Shown here: positions 1-10,345 of the stretch, piece after piece | Layout of the letters: every line of letters begins with the position of its first letter | Numbering within the stretch: position 1 is the stretch's first letter | Source of the DNA: Pseudoluteimonas sp044226035 | GTDB lineage: Bacteria; Pseudomonadota; Gammaproteobacteria; Xanthomonadales; Xanthomonadaceae | Direction: 5' to 3' | NCBI GenBank assembly: GCA_044226035.1 | Contig: JBGAHT010000002.1 | Coordinates: 1 to 64,000 of the forward strand | Length of the DNA stretch: 64,000 nucleotides | The notes under the pieces: generated by a model | What the model saw: only the letters and a program-made list of their open reading frames with translations | The model's database searches: none | Told to the model about the DNA's origin: nothing | Translations under genes and position numbers: made by a program

Positions 1-615
1 CACGCCGGCGCCGGTGCGCAGCGGGCCGCGTTGCAGGCGTTGCCCGAAGCGCGCGCCGGCCCAGGTGAGCGGCACCATCACCGGCAGCGTGCCGAGGCCG
101 AAGGCGAGCATGGTCGTCGCGCCGTGCGCCGCGCTGGCCTGCAACCAGGCCATGGCCAGCAGGGTGGTGCTCAGGCCGCAGGGCATCCAGCCCCACAGCA
201 TGCCGAGCGCGAGCCGCTTGCCCGCGCTGTCCGCCGGCAGCAGGCGTCGTTGCAGCGGCCGCAACGCGCCCCACAGGCGGTTGCCGGGCCCGCCGAAGAA
301 ACGCGAGAGGCGGCCCTTGCGGTCGAGCAGGCGCAACCCGGCGACGACCAGCACGATGCCGACCGCCGCGCGCATCGCGATGCCGAGCGCGGGCAGGCGC
401 GCGATGCCGAGCAGGCCATGGCCGAGGCCGCCGACGATGGCACCGGCCAGGACATAGCCGGCCACGCGCCCGAGGTTGGGTTGCAACGCCGCCCACCATC
501 CGCGCGAACCGACCGAGAGCCCGGTGGCGATGCCGCCGCACATCGCCGCGCAATGCGCGCCGCCGAGCAGCCCGCTGAGCAGCGCGCCGCCGAGGACCAG
601 CCAGTCAGGCGCCAT
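1..615 (-). CDS. Sulfite exporter TauE/SafE-family membrane protein (3' end beyond window)
   Basis: Polytopic inner-membrane protein of the TauE/SafE (COG2836-like) type often found beside cco assembly genes. I translated it from the ATG at 615, just downstream of the ccoS stop. The N-terminus carries the hallmark GGAHCAAMCGG at residues 18-28. A second conserved motif, GMLWGWMPCGL, lies near residue 150, and hydrophobic segments alternate with short loops. The start overlaps ccoS by 11 bases, so it is translationally linked to the cbb3 assembly genes. Its place suggests copper or thiol handling during oxidase assembly, but the substrate is unknown. The reading frame is still open at base 1, so the C-terminus is missing. 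Confidence 0.88.
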   Translation of the reverse strand, partial: MAPDWLVLGGALLSGLLGGAHCAAMCGGIATGLSVGSRGWWAALQPNLGRVAGYVLAGAIVGGLGHGLLGIARLPALGIAMRAAVGIVLVVAGLRLLDRKGRLSRFFGGPGNRLWGALRPLQRRLLPADSAGKRLALGMLWGWMPCGLSTTLLAMAWLQASAAHGATTMLAFGLGTLPVMVPLTWAGARFGQRLQRGPLRTGAGV

Positions 616-808
616 CGGGTTCGCGCGAAGCGGGATCCGCGACCGGTTCCGCATCGGCGGCGGGTTCGGGTTCGTCGTCGACGAGGATGTCGAGCGCGGC
701 GGTGTCGAGGTCGTCGAACTGCCCGCGGCGCACCGCCCAGATGAAGGCGCCGATGGCCACGCCGAGCAGCGCGATGCTGAGCGGGACGAGGAACAGGAGG
801 CTGTTCAT
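605..808 (-). CDS. ccoS: cbb3-type cytochrome oxidase assembly protein CcoS
   Basis: Small membrane protein needed for cofactor insertion into cbb3 oxidase. It has 67 residues: one N-terminal transmembrane helix (about 3-26), then the conserved GQFDDLDTAALDILVDDE segment that identifies CcoS, and an acidic Ala/Pro/Glu-rich tail. The ATG overlaps the ccoI stop in an ATGA arrangement, and the stop overlaps the downstream TauE/SafE gene. Length and position directly after ccoI are typical for the family. Confidence 0.95.
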   Translation of the reverse strand: MNSLLFLVPLSIALLGVAIGAFIWAVRRGQFDDLDTAALDILVDDEPEPAADAEPVADPASREPDGA

Positions 809-3225
809 GCGGCGGCCACTGTAGCGCGCGAGCGCGCCAGCCGCAGCGCATTGAGCGTCACCAGCAACGAGGACGCGGCCATGCCCAGCGCGGCGATCCA
901 CGGCGACACGTGCCCGCTCGCGGCCAGCGGCAGCGCGATCAGGTTGTAGGCCAGCGCCCACGCCAGGTTCTGGCGCACCACCGCGCGCGTGCGCCGGGCC
1001 AGCGCGACCGCCTGCGGGATGCGCAGCAGCGAGGGCGAGGCGACCACGAAATCCGCCGCGCGCTGCGCCAGCGCCGCGCCGTCGGACATGGCGAAGGACA
1101 CGTCGGCGCCGGCGAGCACCGGCGCGTCGTTGAGGCCGTCGCCGACCATCGCCACGACGTGGCCGCGCGCCTGCAGTTCGCGCGCGAGCGCGAGCTTGTC
1201 CGCCGGCGACTGGCGCGCGCGCGCATCGGCGATCCCGACCGACCGCGCCAGGCGCTGCACCGCGTCGGGGCCGTCGCCGCTGCACAGGACCACCACCAGT
1301 CCCTGCGCGCGCAGGGTGGCGACCGCCGTCGCCGCGCCCTCGCGTTCGCCCTCGCGCATCGCGATGCGCGCGAACGCGGTGGCGCCATCGCCGAGCCACA
1401 GGCCGTCGGCGGCGCCTTCGCCGGAATCGGCGGCGGCGAAATCGCGGCGCCCGAGCCGGAAGGTTTTCCCGTCGATGACGCCTTCGATGCCGAGGCCGGC
1501 GCTTTCGCGCACCTCGCTCGCCTGCAGCGGCGTGGCGATGGCCGCGAACGCGCGCGCCAGCGGATGCCGGCTGTGGCGTTCCAGCGCGGCGGCGAGCTGC
1601 AGGGCGCGTTCGGGCGCCATGCCGGCGAAGGTTTCGACCGCATCCACGCGCGGCCGGCCGTCGCCGAGCGTGCCGGTCTTGTCGAACACCACGGCATCGG
1701 CGCGGGCGAGGGTGTCGATCGCATCGCCGTGCAGCGGCAGCACGCCGATCCGCGACAGCGCGCCCTGCGCGACCGCCAGCGCGGCGGGGATCGCCAGCGA
1801 CAGCGCGCACGGGCAACTGACCACCAGCACCGCCAGCGCGACCTCGAACGCGCGCGCGGGATCGTGCGCATGCCACCACGCATAGGTGGCGATGGCGCAG
1901 GCGATCAGCGCGGGCACGAACGCCGCGGCGATGCGGTCGCCGAGGCGGGCGAGGCGCAACGGCCGCATCTGCGCCTGTTCGGCCAGGCGCGCGAGTTCGG
2001 ACAGGCGCGTGCCGGCGCCGGTGTCGGTGACGCGCAGCCGCGCCGCGCGGCCGTGGCACAGGCTGCCGGCGTACACCGCGTCGCCGGCGACGCGATGCAG
2101 CGGCGTGGATTCCCCGCTGAGCAGGGCCTCGTCGAACGCGCCCTCGGCTTCCAGCAGCACCGCGTCGGCGGGCACGGTCTCGCCGTGCGCCACCCGGATC
2201 GTGTCGCCCGGCTGCAGCTGCGCGACCGGCACCTGCATCGCGCCGCCCTCGGTTTCGAGCACCGCCAGCGCGGGCCGCGCGCGCGCCAGCGCATCGACCT
2301 GCGCGGTGGCGAGCCGGCGCACGCGCTGCTCGAGCATGCGCGCGCACAGCAGCAGGAACACGAACATCACCGCGGCGTCGTACCAGACGTGCTGGCCGTG
2401 GCGCACGGTCTGCACCGCGCTGGCGAAGAACGCGACCAGCACCGACAGCGAGACCAGCGTGTCCATGCCCGCGCGGCGGCCGCGCAGTTCGCGCGCCATG
2501 CCGGCGAGGAACGGCCAGCCGGAATAGAACACCACCGGCGCCGACACCAGCAGCGCCAGCCAGCGGAAGAAATCGCGGGTCGCGCCGGGCATCTCGCCCG
2601 AGGTGTCCAGGTACAGCGCCTCGGCGAACATCATCGCCTGCATCGCGCCGAGCCCGGCGATGCCGATGCGCAGCAGCCAGCGGTTGCGTTCGCGCTGGCG
2701 CCCGCGTTCGCGCGCGTCGCCGGCGGCGAGGTAGGGGCGGTAGCCGAGCGCGGCCATGCGCGCGAGCACGCGCGACAACGCGGTCTTCGCCGGATCCCAG
2801 GCGATGCGCACGCGCCCGGTCATCGCGTTCGCGCCGGCGTCGAGCACGCCCGGTTCCCGCCGCAGCGCGCGGTCGATCAGCCACGCGCAGGCGGCGCAAT
2901 GCATGCCGTCGGTGAGCAGCACGATCTCGCGCCCGCCCGCGCACGGCGACGCGTGGCCGGCCAGCACGTCCTCGCGGTCCCAGGCGGCGTAGTCGACTTC
3001 CGCCGCTTCCACGCGGCTGCCCGCGGCATCGCGCAGGCGGTAGTAGTCGCCGAGCTTCGCGTCGCGGATCCAGCGCGCGGCCGCGGCGCAACCGCCGCAG
3101 CAGAAGGCGCGGGTTTCGCCGTCGAACGCTTCGCGCACCGCGGCGTCGGCATCGACCGGATCGCCGCAGTGGAAGCATGCGACGCATGCGGCGGCCGGGC
3201 CGGCCCCGCGAACGACGGCGTCCAT
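805..3225 (-). CDS. ccoI: Copper-transporting P1B-type ATPase CcoI (FixI) for cbb3 oxidase assembly
   Basis: P1B-type copper ATPase of 806 residues that exports Cu(I) for delivery to the cbb3 oxidase. The N-terminus has a Cys cluster (CVACFHCGDPV, about 15-25). A heavy-metal-associated domain follows with GMHCAAC near residue 105. Then come the actuator SGEST (about 370), the membrane metal site CPCAL (about 466), the phosphorylation motif DKTGT (about 511), the HP dipeptide (about 550) and GDGLNDAP (about 695). The start codon overlaps the fixH stop by one base and the stop overlaps ccoS, so the three genes are translationally coupled. The CPC motif and locus separate it from zinc/cadmium pumps; a general CopA is excluded mainly by context. 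Confidence 0.96.
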   Translation of the reverse strand: MDAVVRGAGPAAACVACFHCGDPVDADAAVREAFDGETRAFCCGGCAAAARWIRDAKLGDYYRLRDAAGSRVEAAEVDYAAWDREDVLAGHASPCAGGREIVLLTDGMHCAACAWLIDRALRREPGVLDAGANAMTGRVRIAWDPAKTALSRVLARMAALGYRPYLAAGDARERGRQRERNRWLLRIGIAGLGAMQAMMFAEALYLDTSGEMPGATRDFFRWLALLVSAPVVFYSGWPFLAGMARELRGRRAGMDTLVSLSVLVAFFASAVQTVRHGQHVWYDAAVMFVFLLLCARMLEQRVRRLATAQVDALARARPALAVLETEGGAMQVPVAQLQPGDTIRVAHGETVPADAVLLEAEGAFDEALLSGESTPLHRVAGDAVYAGSLCHGRAARLRVTDTGAGTRLSELARLAEQAQMRPLRLARLGDRIAAAFVPALIACAIATYAWWHAHDPARAFEVALAVLVVSCPCALSLAIPAALAVAQGALSRIGVLPLHGDAIDTLARADAVVFDKTGTLGDGRPRVDAVETFAGMAPERALQLAAALERHSRHPLARAFAAIATPLQASEVRESAGLGIEGVIDGKTFRLGRRDFAAADSGEGAADGLWLGDGATAFARIAMREGEREGAATAVATLRAQGLVVVLCSGDGPDAVQRLARSVGIADARARQSPADKLALARELQARGHVVAMVGDGLNDAPVLAGADVSFAMSDGAALAQRAADFVVASPSLLRIPQAVALARRTRAVVRQNLAWALAYNLIALPLAASGHVSPWIAALGMAASSLLVTLNALRLARSRATVAAA

Positions 3226-3736
3226 CACTCGCTTCCGGGCACCGCCGGGTGCACGAACACCGCCTGTTGCCCGCGCAGCCAGCGCCCGTCGATGCGCCAT
3301 GCGCCGTCCTTCGGCTGCAGGCGCACGTTCCAGTCGTGGCCGAGGTCGATCGCGCCTTCGGCATGCCAGCCGAACACCGAAGGCCGCAATTCCAGGGTGC
3401 GGTCCTTCGCCGCTTCCAGCGGATGCGCCAGCAGCAGCTGCAGTGGTTGCGTGTGGTCGAAGTTGCCGCCGGTGGGCAACGCGTCGATGCCGCCCTTGGA
3501 CACCCGCACCACCGCGCCGAGCCCGAGCGCGCGCGCGCGTTCGCTCGGGCCGAGGTCCGCGACCTGCGCCTGCCCGGTGCGGCGCACGTTGTCGGGAACG
3601 AGGTCGTTGTTGCCGGAGGTGCGGTCGGCCGCGACCAGCAGCGCCACCGACGCGAACACCGCGAGCGCGGGGATCGCGACCAGCAGCCACACCATCGGCT
3701 CGCGCCACGGGGAGGATTTCGCCAGCGTCGCGTCCA

Positions 3737-3737
<1 letters not shown>
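3225..3737 (-). CDS. fixH: FixH-family protein (CcoH), cbb3 oxidase assembly
   Basis: Membrane-anchored accessory protein of the FixGHIS/CcoGHIS system, 170 residues. One transmembrane helix (about 15-38) precedes a periplasmic beta-rich domain ending in DWNVRLQPKDGAWRIDGRW, which matches the FixH C-terminal pattern. It lies between ccoG and ccoI with one-base stop/start overlaps on both sides. Known CcoH proteins interact with CcoN and stabilise the complex. The exact biochemical role here is inferred from the family. Confidence 0.92.
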
Positions 3738-5269
<1,532 letters not shown>

Positions 5270-5279
5270 GCCGCCGGCC

Positions 5280-5576
5280 TCAGCGCGCGCGCGGGCCGTT
5301 GAAGCGGCTCGATGGACGCAGCAGGATCCAGGTAAACAGGCTCGACGACGCGGTCGCCGCCCAGAACGCGAAGAAGCCGAGCGTGTAGCCCAGCCCGCGG
5401 CTGATGTCGAGCCCGGGGAAGGTCATGTCGCGCAGCTGCAGCGGGTCGACGAAGGCGAAGAACACCATCGTCGCCACGCCGGCGGCGAAGAAGCTCGGCC
5501 ACAGGATCGCGCCCAGCCGCTGCGCCATGGGACGCGGCGGATGGTCGAATTCGGGCTTCACCGCGTCCATCGCCAT
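5280..5576 (-). CDS. Small two-helix membrane protein of the cco cluster, function unknown
   Basis: A 98-residue protein with two predicted transmembrane helices (about 25-45 and 63-85). The soluble N-terminus contains HPPRPMAQRLGA. I do not recognise a named family. It fits exactly between ccoP, whose stop is adjacent to this start, and ccoG, so it is almost certainly co-transcribed with the oxidase. A start at the internal Met at residue 3 is also possible. By position it is a candidate oxidase subunit or assembly factor specific to this lineage. Confidence 0.8.
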   Translation of the reverse strand: MAMDAVKPEFDHPPRPMAQRLGAILWPSFFAAGVATMVFFAFVDPLQLRDMTFPGLDISRGLGYTLGFFAFWAATASSSLFTWILLRPSSRFNGPRAR

Positions 5577-6506
5577 TCAGCGCGCCGCCGGCGGCGCGGC
5601 TTCCTTGTGCGACAGCGACCACACGTAGGCGGCGACCAGCCGGGTGCGGGTGTCGCCGAGGATCGGCAGGTGCGCGGGCATCACCCCGTGGCGACCGTCG
5701 GCGATGGTCTTGCGCAGGCTTTCGGTGCTGTCGCCGTACATCCAGTCGTCGTCGGTCAAGTCGGGCGCGCCCAGTTGCTGGTTGCCCTTGCCGTCGACGC
5801 CGTGGCAGGCCACGCACATGCCGTCGTACAGCGCCTTGCCCTGCGCCGCCATGAAGTTGTTTTCCATCAGCTTGGGATCGCCCAGCGTGCGCACGTAGGC
5901 CACGACCTGGTCGACCGCGTTCGGCCCGCCCATCCCGGTCAGCACCGTGCCCCAGGGCGGCATGGTGCCGTCGCGCCCCTGCTGCACGCTGTGCAGCACG
6001 TCGTCGGGCGTGCCGCCCCATTTCCAGATGTCGTCGGTCAGGTTGGGATAGCCGATCGCGCCGTGCGCGCTGGAGCCGTGGCAGGTCGCGCAGGTGTTGG
6101 CGAAGATCGCCTGGCCCAGCTTGCGCGCGCGCGGGTCCTGCGCGATGACGTCGATGGGCTTGCCGGCGTACTGCGCGTAGGTCTTGTCGAGCTGCGCGTC
6201 CGCCAGCGCCTTGTCCTTCGCGTATTGCGCCTGCGAACTCCATCCGCTCAGGCCCTTGAAATCGCCCCAGCCGCCGAACCAGGTGAGGTAGGCCAGCCCG
6301 AACGCGATCGAGAGGAAGAAGCCGTTGATCCACCAGCGCGGCATCGGCTTGTTGTATTCGGTGATGTCGCCGTCCCAGTAATGGCTGATGTCCTCCGGCT
6401 TCGGGTCGCCGGGGCGGCGCTTGGCCGTCCACCACAGCAGCCAGGCGATGCCGAACAGGTTCAGCACCGTGAACGCGATGACGTACAACGACCATCCGGT
6501 GCTCAT
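5577..6506 (-). CDS. ccoP: cbb3-type cytochrome c oxidase diheme subunit CcoP
   Basis: Membrane-anchored diheme cytochrome c (309 residues) that passes electrons to the catalytic CcoN subunit. It has an N-terminal helix pair (about 7-28 and 58-78) with the family's YWDGDITEYNKPMPRWW linker. Two heme c sites follow: CATCH at 139-143 and CVACH at 231-235. I start it at the Met of MSTGWSLY (6506), which overlaps the ccoQ stop in an ATGA junction; longer readings upstream lack family similarity. Length is normal for CcoP. Confidence 0.97.
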   Translation of the reverse strand: MSTGWSLYVIAFTVLNLFGIAWLLWWTAKRRPGDPKPEDISHYWDGDITEYNKPMPRWWINGFFLSIAFGLAYLTWFGGWGDFKGLSGWSSQAQYAKDKALADAQLDKTYAQYAGKPIDVIAQDPRARKLGQAIFANTCATCHGSSAHGAIGYPNLTDDIWKWGGTPDDVLHSVQQGRDGTMPPWGTVLTGMGGPNAVDQVVAYVRTLGDPKLMENNFMAAQGKALYDGMCVACHGVDGKGNQQLGAPDLTDDDWMYGDSTESLRKTIADGRHGVMPAHLPILGDTRTRLVAAYVWSLSHKEAAPPAAR

Positions 6507-6664
6507 CGGCCCGCCTCCCGCGCATCCTCGGCCGGGGCGCCGTCGTCCTCGACCGCCAGCCGCGCCGCCGCGTCGAATCCCGGGCGCCGCGACGGACGCC
6601 ACGCCCAGATCCAAACGGCGACGAAGGCCAGCATCCACACCAGCGTCACGATCCCAGCCAGCAT
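6503..6664 (-). CDS. ccoQ: cbb3-type cytochrome oxidase small subunit CcoQ
   Basis: Single-helix subunit of 53 residues (helix about 2-28, LVWMLAFVAVWIWAW), followed by an Arg-containing stretch and an acidic tail, as expected for CcoQ. The start at 6664 is one base after the ccoO stop, and the stop overlaps ccoP. CcoQ stabilises the association of CcoP with CcoN-CcoO. Identification rests on size, helix, and place between ccoO and ccoP. Confidence 0.92.
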   Translation of the reverse strand: MLAGIVTLVWMLAFVAVWIWAWRPSRRPGFDAAARLAVEDDGAPAEDAREAGR

Positions 6665-6665
6665 C

Positions 6666-7280
6666 TCAGTCTCCCCGCGGCGCATGCCGCCCCAGGCCCT
6701 GCAGGTAGGCCACCATCGCGTCGAGTTCGGTCTTGCCGGCGACCGCGGCCGGCGCGTTGCGGATGTCCGCGTCGCTGTAGGGATCGCCCAGGCGCTGCAG
6801 CGCGCGCATGTGCGCCTGCACGGTGGCGCCGTCGAGCGCGTTCTTCTCCAGCCACGGGAACGCCGGCATGTTCGATTCGGGCACCACGTCGCGCGGATTG
6901 TTCAGGTGCACGCGGTGCCAGTCGTCCGAGTAGCGGCCGCCGACGCGGGCGAGGTCCGGGCCGGTGCGCTTGGAACCCCACTGGAACGGGCGGTCGTACA
7001 CCGATTCGCCGGCCATGGAGTAATGGCCGTAGCGCTCGGTCTCGAAGCGCAGGGTGCGCACCATCTGCGAATGGCAGTTGTAGCAGCCCTCGCGCACGTA
7101 CACGTCGCGGCCGGCGAGTTCCAGCGCCGGGTAGGGCTTCACCCCGGGCAGAGGCTTGATCGCCTGCGCGTCGTGCATCATCGGCACGATCTCGGCGAGG
7201 CCGCCCAGCGACACCGCGATCGCGGTGAGGATGGCCAGCAGGCCGATGTTCTTCTCGAGTTTCTCGTGTGCGATTCCCAT
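6666..7280 (-). CDS. ccoO: cbb3-type cytochrome c oxidase monoheme subunit CcoO
   Basis: Monoheme cytochrome c subunit of 204 residues with an N-terminal membrane anchor (about 12-32). The heme site GCYNCHSQMVR has C66, C69 and H70. It contains the strongly conserved RTGPDLARVGGRYSDDWH segment, and Met residues in the PESNMPAFPWL region can provide the axial ligand. It lies 9 bases after ccoN, so the two are one transcript. Complete and of normal length. Confidence 0.97.
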   Translation of the reverse strand: MGIAHEKLEKNIGLLAILTAIAVSLGGLAEIVPMMHDAQAIKPLPGVKPYPALELAGRDVYVREGCYNCHSQMVRTLRFETERYGHYSMAGESVYDRPFQWGSKRTGPDLARVGGRYSDDWHRVHLNNPRDVVPESNMPAFPWLEKNALDGATVQAHMRALQRLGDPYSDADIRNAPAAVAGKTELDAMVAYLQGLGRHAPRGD

Positions 7281-7289
7281 GTCGCGTCC

Positions 7290-8729
7290 TCAGCCCAGCG
7301 CTTCGGCGGTGTCGGGGGCGAGCACCGGGCTGCGGGCGAGGCCGCCGGCGGTGCGCCATGTGCACCACATGTTCCATGCCATCAGGCAGAAGCCGAACAA
7401 CACGAGGGAACCTCCGGCCAGGCGGCCCAGATAGTAGGGATAGGTGGCGGCCAGGCCTTCCACGAAACTGTAGGTGAGCGTGCCGTCCGGGTTGGTGGCG
7501 CGCCACATCAGGCCCTGGGTGATGCCCGCGATCCACATCGAGACGATGTAGAACACCACGCCGATGGTGTGCATCCAGAAGTGGATGTCGATCCAGCGGG
7601 TCGAATGCATCTTCTCCGCGCCGACCAGGCGCGGGAACAGGCTGTACAGCGAGCCGATCGAGATCATCGCCACCCAGCCCAGGGTGCCGGCGTGCACGTG
7701 GCCGATGGTCCAGTCGGTGTAGTGGCTGAGCGAGTTCACCGTCTTGATCGACAGCATCGGGCCCTCGAACGTGGCGATCATGTAGAAGCTGATCGCGACG
7801 ATGAGGAACTTCAGGATCGGGTCGGTGCGCAGCTTGTACCAGACGCCCGACAGGGTGAGGATGCCGTTCATCGCGCCGCCCCAGCTGGGCGCCAGCAGGA
7901 TCACCGAGAACACCATGCCCAGCGACTGCGCCCAGTCGGGCAGCGCGGTGTACTGCAGGTGGTGCGGGCCGGCCCACATGTAGATGGAAATCAGCGCCCA
8001 GAAGTGCACGATCGACAGCCGGTACGAGTAGATCGGGCGTTGCGCCTGCTTGGGCACGAAGTAGTACATCATCGCCAGGTAGCCGACGGTGAGCAGGAAG
8101 GCCACGCCGTTGTGGCCGTACCACCACTGCGCCATCGCGTCGACCGCGCCGCTGTAGACCGAATACGACTTCCACAGCCCGGCCGGCATCACCAGGTTGT
8201 TGACGATGTGCAGCAGCGCCACCGCGATCACGTACGCCCCGTAGAACCAGTTGGCGACGTAGATGTGCTTGACCCGCCGCTTGGCGATGGTGCCGAAGAA
8301 CAGCCAGCCGTAGGCGACCCAGACGATGGTGATCAGCACGTCCAGCGGCCATTCCAGCTCGGCGTATTCCTTGCCCTGGGTGATGCCCATCGGCAGGGTG
8401 ATCGCCGCGCCGACCATCGCCAGCTGCCAGCCCCAGAACACGAACTGCGCCAGCTTGTCGCTGATCAGGCGCACGTGGCAGGTGCGCTGGACCACGTACA
8501 GGCTGGTGGCGAACAGCACCGAGCCGCCGAAGGCGAAGATCATGCCGTTGGTGTGCAGCGGGCGCAGCCGGCTGTAGGTCAGCCACGGAATGCCCTCGCC
8601 AATGGCCGGCCAGTACAGCTGGGCGGCGATCAGCACCCCCACCAGCATGCCGACGATGCCCCAGAACACGGTCGCGACCGTGAACTGCATCACCACCTTG
8701 TCGTTGTAAGTGCCGCTATTGGCTTGCAT
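7290..8729 (-). CDS. ccoN: cbb3-type cytochrome c oxidase catalytic subunit CcoN
   Basis: Twelve-helix heme-copper oxidase subunit (479 residues) that reduces O2 at high affinity and pumps protons. Visible ligand regions are H59 in RPLHTNGMIFAFGGS (low-spin heme b), WYGHNG near residue 205, GPHHLQY near 256 (CuB) and GHVHAGTLGW near 343 (hemes). It heads the cco operon. A class-II FNR box lies upstream with its downstream edge 35 bases before the predicted transcript start, so expression should rise at low oxygen. Confidence 0.98.
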   Translation of the reverse strand: MQANSGTYNDKVVMQFTVATVFWGIVGMLVGVLIAAQLYWPAIGEGIPWLTYSRLRPLHTNGMIFAFGGSVLFATSLYVVQRTCHVRLISDKLAQFVFWGWQLAMVGAAITLPMGITQGKEYAELEWPLDVLITIVWVAYGWLFFGTIAKRRVKHIYVANWFYGAYVIAVALLHIVNNLVMPAGLWKSYSVYSGAVDAMAQWWYGHNGVAFLLTVGYLAMMYYFVPKQAQRPIYSYRLSIVHFWALISIYMWAGPHHLQYTALPDWAQSLGMVFSVILLAPSWGGAMNGILTLSGVWYKLRTDPILKFLIVAISFYMIATFEGPMLSIKTVNSLSHYTDWTIGHVHAGTLGWVAMISIGSLYSLFPRLVGAEKMHSTRWIDIHFWMHTIGVVFYIVSMWIAGITQGLMWRATNPDGTLTYSFVEGLAATYPYYLGRLAGGSLVLFGFCLMAWNMWCTWRTAGGLARSPVLAPDTAEALG

Positions 8730-8781
8730 GCCGGCCTCCCGTGCGTGGAGGGAATGCTAGGCAACGGCCGCGGGGAGCGAC

Positions 8782-8795
8782 TTGACCTGGATCAA
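8782..8795 (-). promoter_or_regulatory. FNR/ANR box of the ccoNOQP operon
   Basis: TTGATCCAGGTCAA read on the minus strand, against the consensus TTGAT-N4-ATCAA. Exactly 22 bases downstream lies a -10-like hexamer TAGCAT. This places the box at -41.5 (class II activation), with the start of transcription near 8747 and an 18-base leader containing GGGAGG before ccoN. Confidence 0.87.
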
Positions 8796-8989
8796 ATCGT
8801 CCGCGGAATGGCTCGTGCCCATGCAGCCCCGCGTGCATGATCGCGCCGTATCGCCCGGAATTGAATCCCCGGAACGACGGCGCAGGCATGCGCGAACCCG
8901 TGCGCGGGGTCTTGCGCGACAGCGCCGGTTGTGCCTGTCGGCGGCCGCGAAACCGCGCCCGCGCGGCCACGCGCGGGCCTGAAGCCGGA

Positions 8990-9577
8990 TCAGCGGCCTT
9001 TCGCGGCGGGCGCCAGTGCGCGCCGGACCTGGGCCACGAACGCCGGGTCGGGCACGCTGCCGACCTTGTCGCTGCGCGCGAGGATGCGGCCGTCCGCGTC
9101 GAGCAGGATCAGCTCGCTGCTGTGGTTGAACTCGCCGTTGGCGAGCTGCCGGTAGCGCACGCCGAGCACGCCGGCGATCGCGCGCACGTCGTCCGCGCGC
9201 GGCGCGAGCAGGCTCCAGCGGCGCGCATCCAGCTGGCGCTTGCCGGCCAGCGCCTGCAGCGCCTTCGGGGTGTCGCGCGCCGGGTCCAGGCTGACCAGGG
9301 TGATCCCGATCCGATCGCGTTCGGCCGGCGTGAGCTGGTGCTCGACCGCCTTGCCGCTGTCCACGATCAGCGGGCACATGTACGGGCAGGAGGTGTAGAA
9401 CATCGAAACCACGCGCGGTTTTCCGCGCTGCGCGCGCCATGCCTGCGCATGTCCCGCCTGGTCGACCATCTGCGCCTGCAACTGGTACACCGAATCCGGC
9501 GGCAGCGGCGCCTCGCGCGCGACCGCGGTCGAGATGCACGGCAACAACAACGCCAACACGATAAGCAGGGTTTTCAT
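8990..9577 (-). CDS. SCO1/SenC/PrrC-family copper chaperone
   Basis: Periplasmic thioredoxin-fold copper-binding protein of 195 residues. A signal peptide (about 1-20, ending AVA) precedes the copper motif CPYMCP near residues 62-67, and the family's distal His is visible in FNHSSEL. It is the last gene of the nirK operon and overlaps the NirV-like gene in an ATGA junction. SCO proteins load copper into CuA oxidases. Here, with no CuA oxidase gene nearby, it more likely serves NirK or cbb3. Confidence 0.92.
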   Translation of the reverse strand: MKTLLIVLALLLPCISTAVAREAPLPPDSVYQLQAQMVDQAGHAQAWRAQRGKPRVVSMFYTSCPYMCPLIVDSGKAVEHQLTPAERDRIGITLVSLDPARDTPKALQALAGKRQLDARRWSLLAPRADDVRAIAGVLGVRYRQLANGEFNHSSELILLDADGRILARSDKVGSVPDPAFVAQVRRALAPAAKGR

Positions 9578-10344
9578 CGAGCGTTCCTCGCGCAACGGAA
9601 TCCGAGGTTGCGGGTCACGTCGGCGCCGTCCAGCGAGGACAGCATCGCCACCCGCATCAGCACCGCGTAGTTCTCGCGGTCGTCCATCGACAGCGCGCCG
9701 GCGCCGCAGAACTTGCTGCGGTCGGGGTCGCCCTGGTTGCGGTTGTCGGCGTCGACCAGCAGCGCCGAATAATCGCGGGTCCATTCCCACACCAGCCCGT
9801 GGATGTCGCGCAGGCCGAAGGCGTTCGCCGCCTGCAGCCCCACGCGCGGCAGCGCGGCGTTGGACGGGCGCGCGTACCAGGCCAGGATGCGTTCGCGCCA
9901 GACCGGGTCGCGGCGCGCGTCCTTGCGCAGCTCGTCGGCGGCGGCCACGTATTCCCACTCGTTCCAGTCCGGCAGGCGCGCGCCCTGCGCCTTGCAGTAG
10001 GCGTCGGCGGCGAACCAGCTCACGTTCACCACCGGCTGTTGCGGCTGCGCGTTCGCGCCCAGCGCCAGCGGGCCCGCCCAGTGCTGCAGGTAGCGCGCCT
10101 CGGCGAACACCTTCGGCGCGTTGCCGCGCCGCCACTGCGGGTTGGCCTGCACGAACGCCAGGAACTGCGCGTTGGTGACCGGCGTGGCCATCAGCTCGAA
10201 CGGCGCGATGCGGACCGAGGCGCGATCCTCGTACTTCAGCGCCGAGCGGAAGTTGCCGCCCGGCACCCGTACCCAGCCCGCGCCGCCGGCGACGACGCCG
10301 GCGACGGGGAGCAGGCACAACAGCAGGGCGGCGATGCGGCGCAT
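9574..10344 (-). CDS. NirV-like formylglycine-generating-enzyme (SUMF1) family protein
   Basis: Exported SUMF1-domain protein (256 residues, signal peptide about 1-20). The FGE-like signatures are GWVRVPGGNFRSA, PVTNAQFLAFV, PVVNVSWFAADAYCKAQGARLPDWNEWEY, WEWTRDY and a C-terminal NLGFRCAR. Related proteins called NirV follow nirK in other denitrifiers, and their function is unresolved. It starts one base after the nirK stop; an in-frame Met 48 bases upstream would overlap nirK and is less likely. A catalytic FGE role is doubtful because no sulfatase is nearby. Confidence 0.88.
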   Translation of the reverse strand: MRRIAALLLCLLPVAGVVAGGAGWVRVPGGNFRSALKYEDRASVRIAPFELMATPVTNAQFLAFVQANPQWRRGNAPKVFAEARYLQHWAGPLALGANAQPQQPVVNVSWFAADAYCKAQGARLPDWNEWEYVAAADELRKDARRDPVWRERILAWYARPSNAALPRVGLQAANAFGLRDIHGLVWEWTRDYSALLVDADNRNQGDPDRSKFCGAGALSMDDRENYAVLMRVAMLSSLDGADVTRNLGFRCARNAR

Positions 10345-10345
10345 G

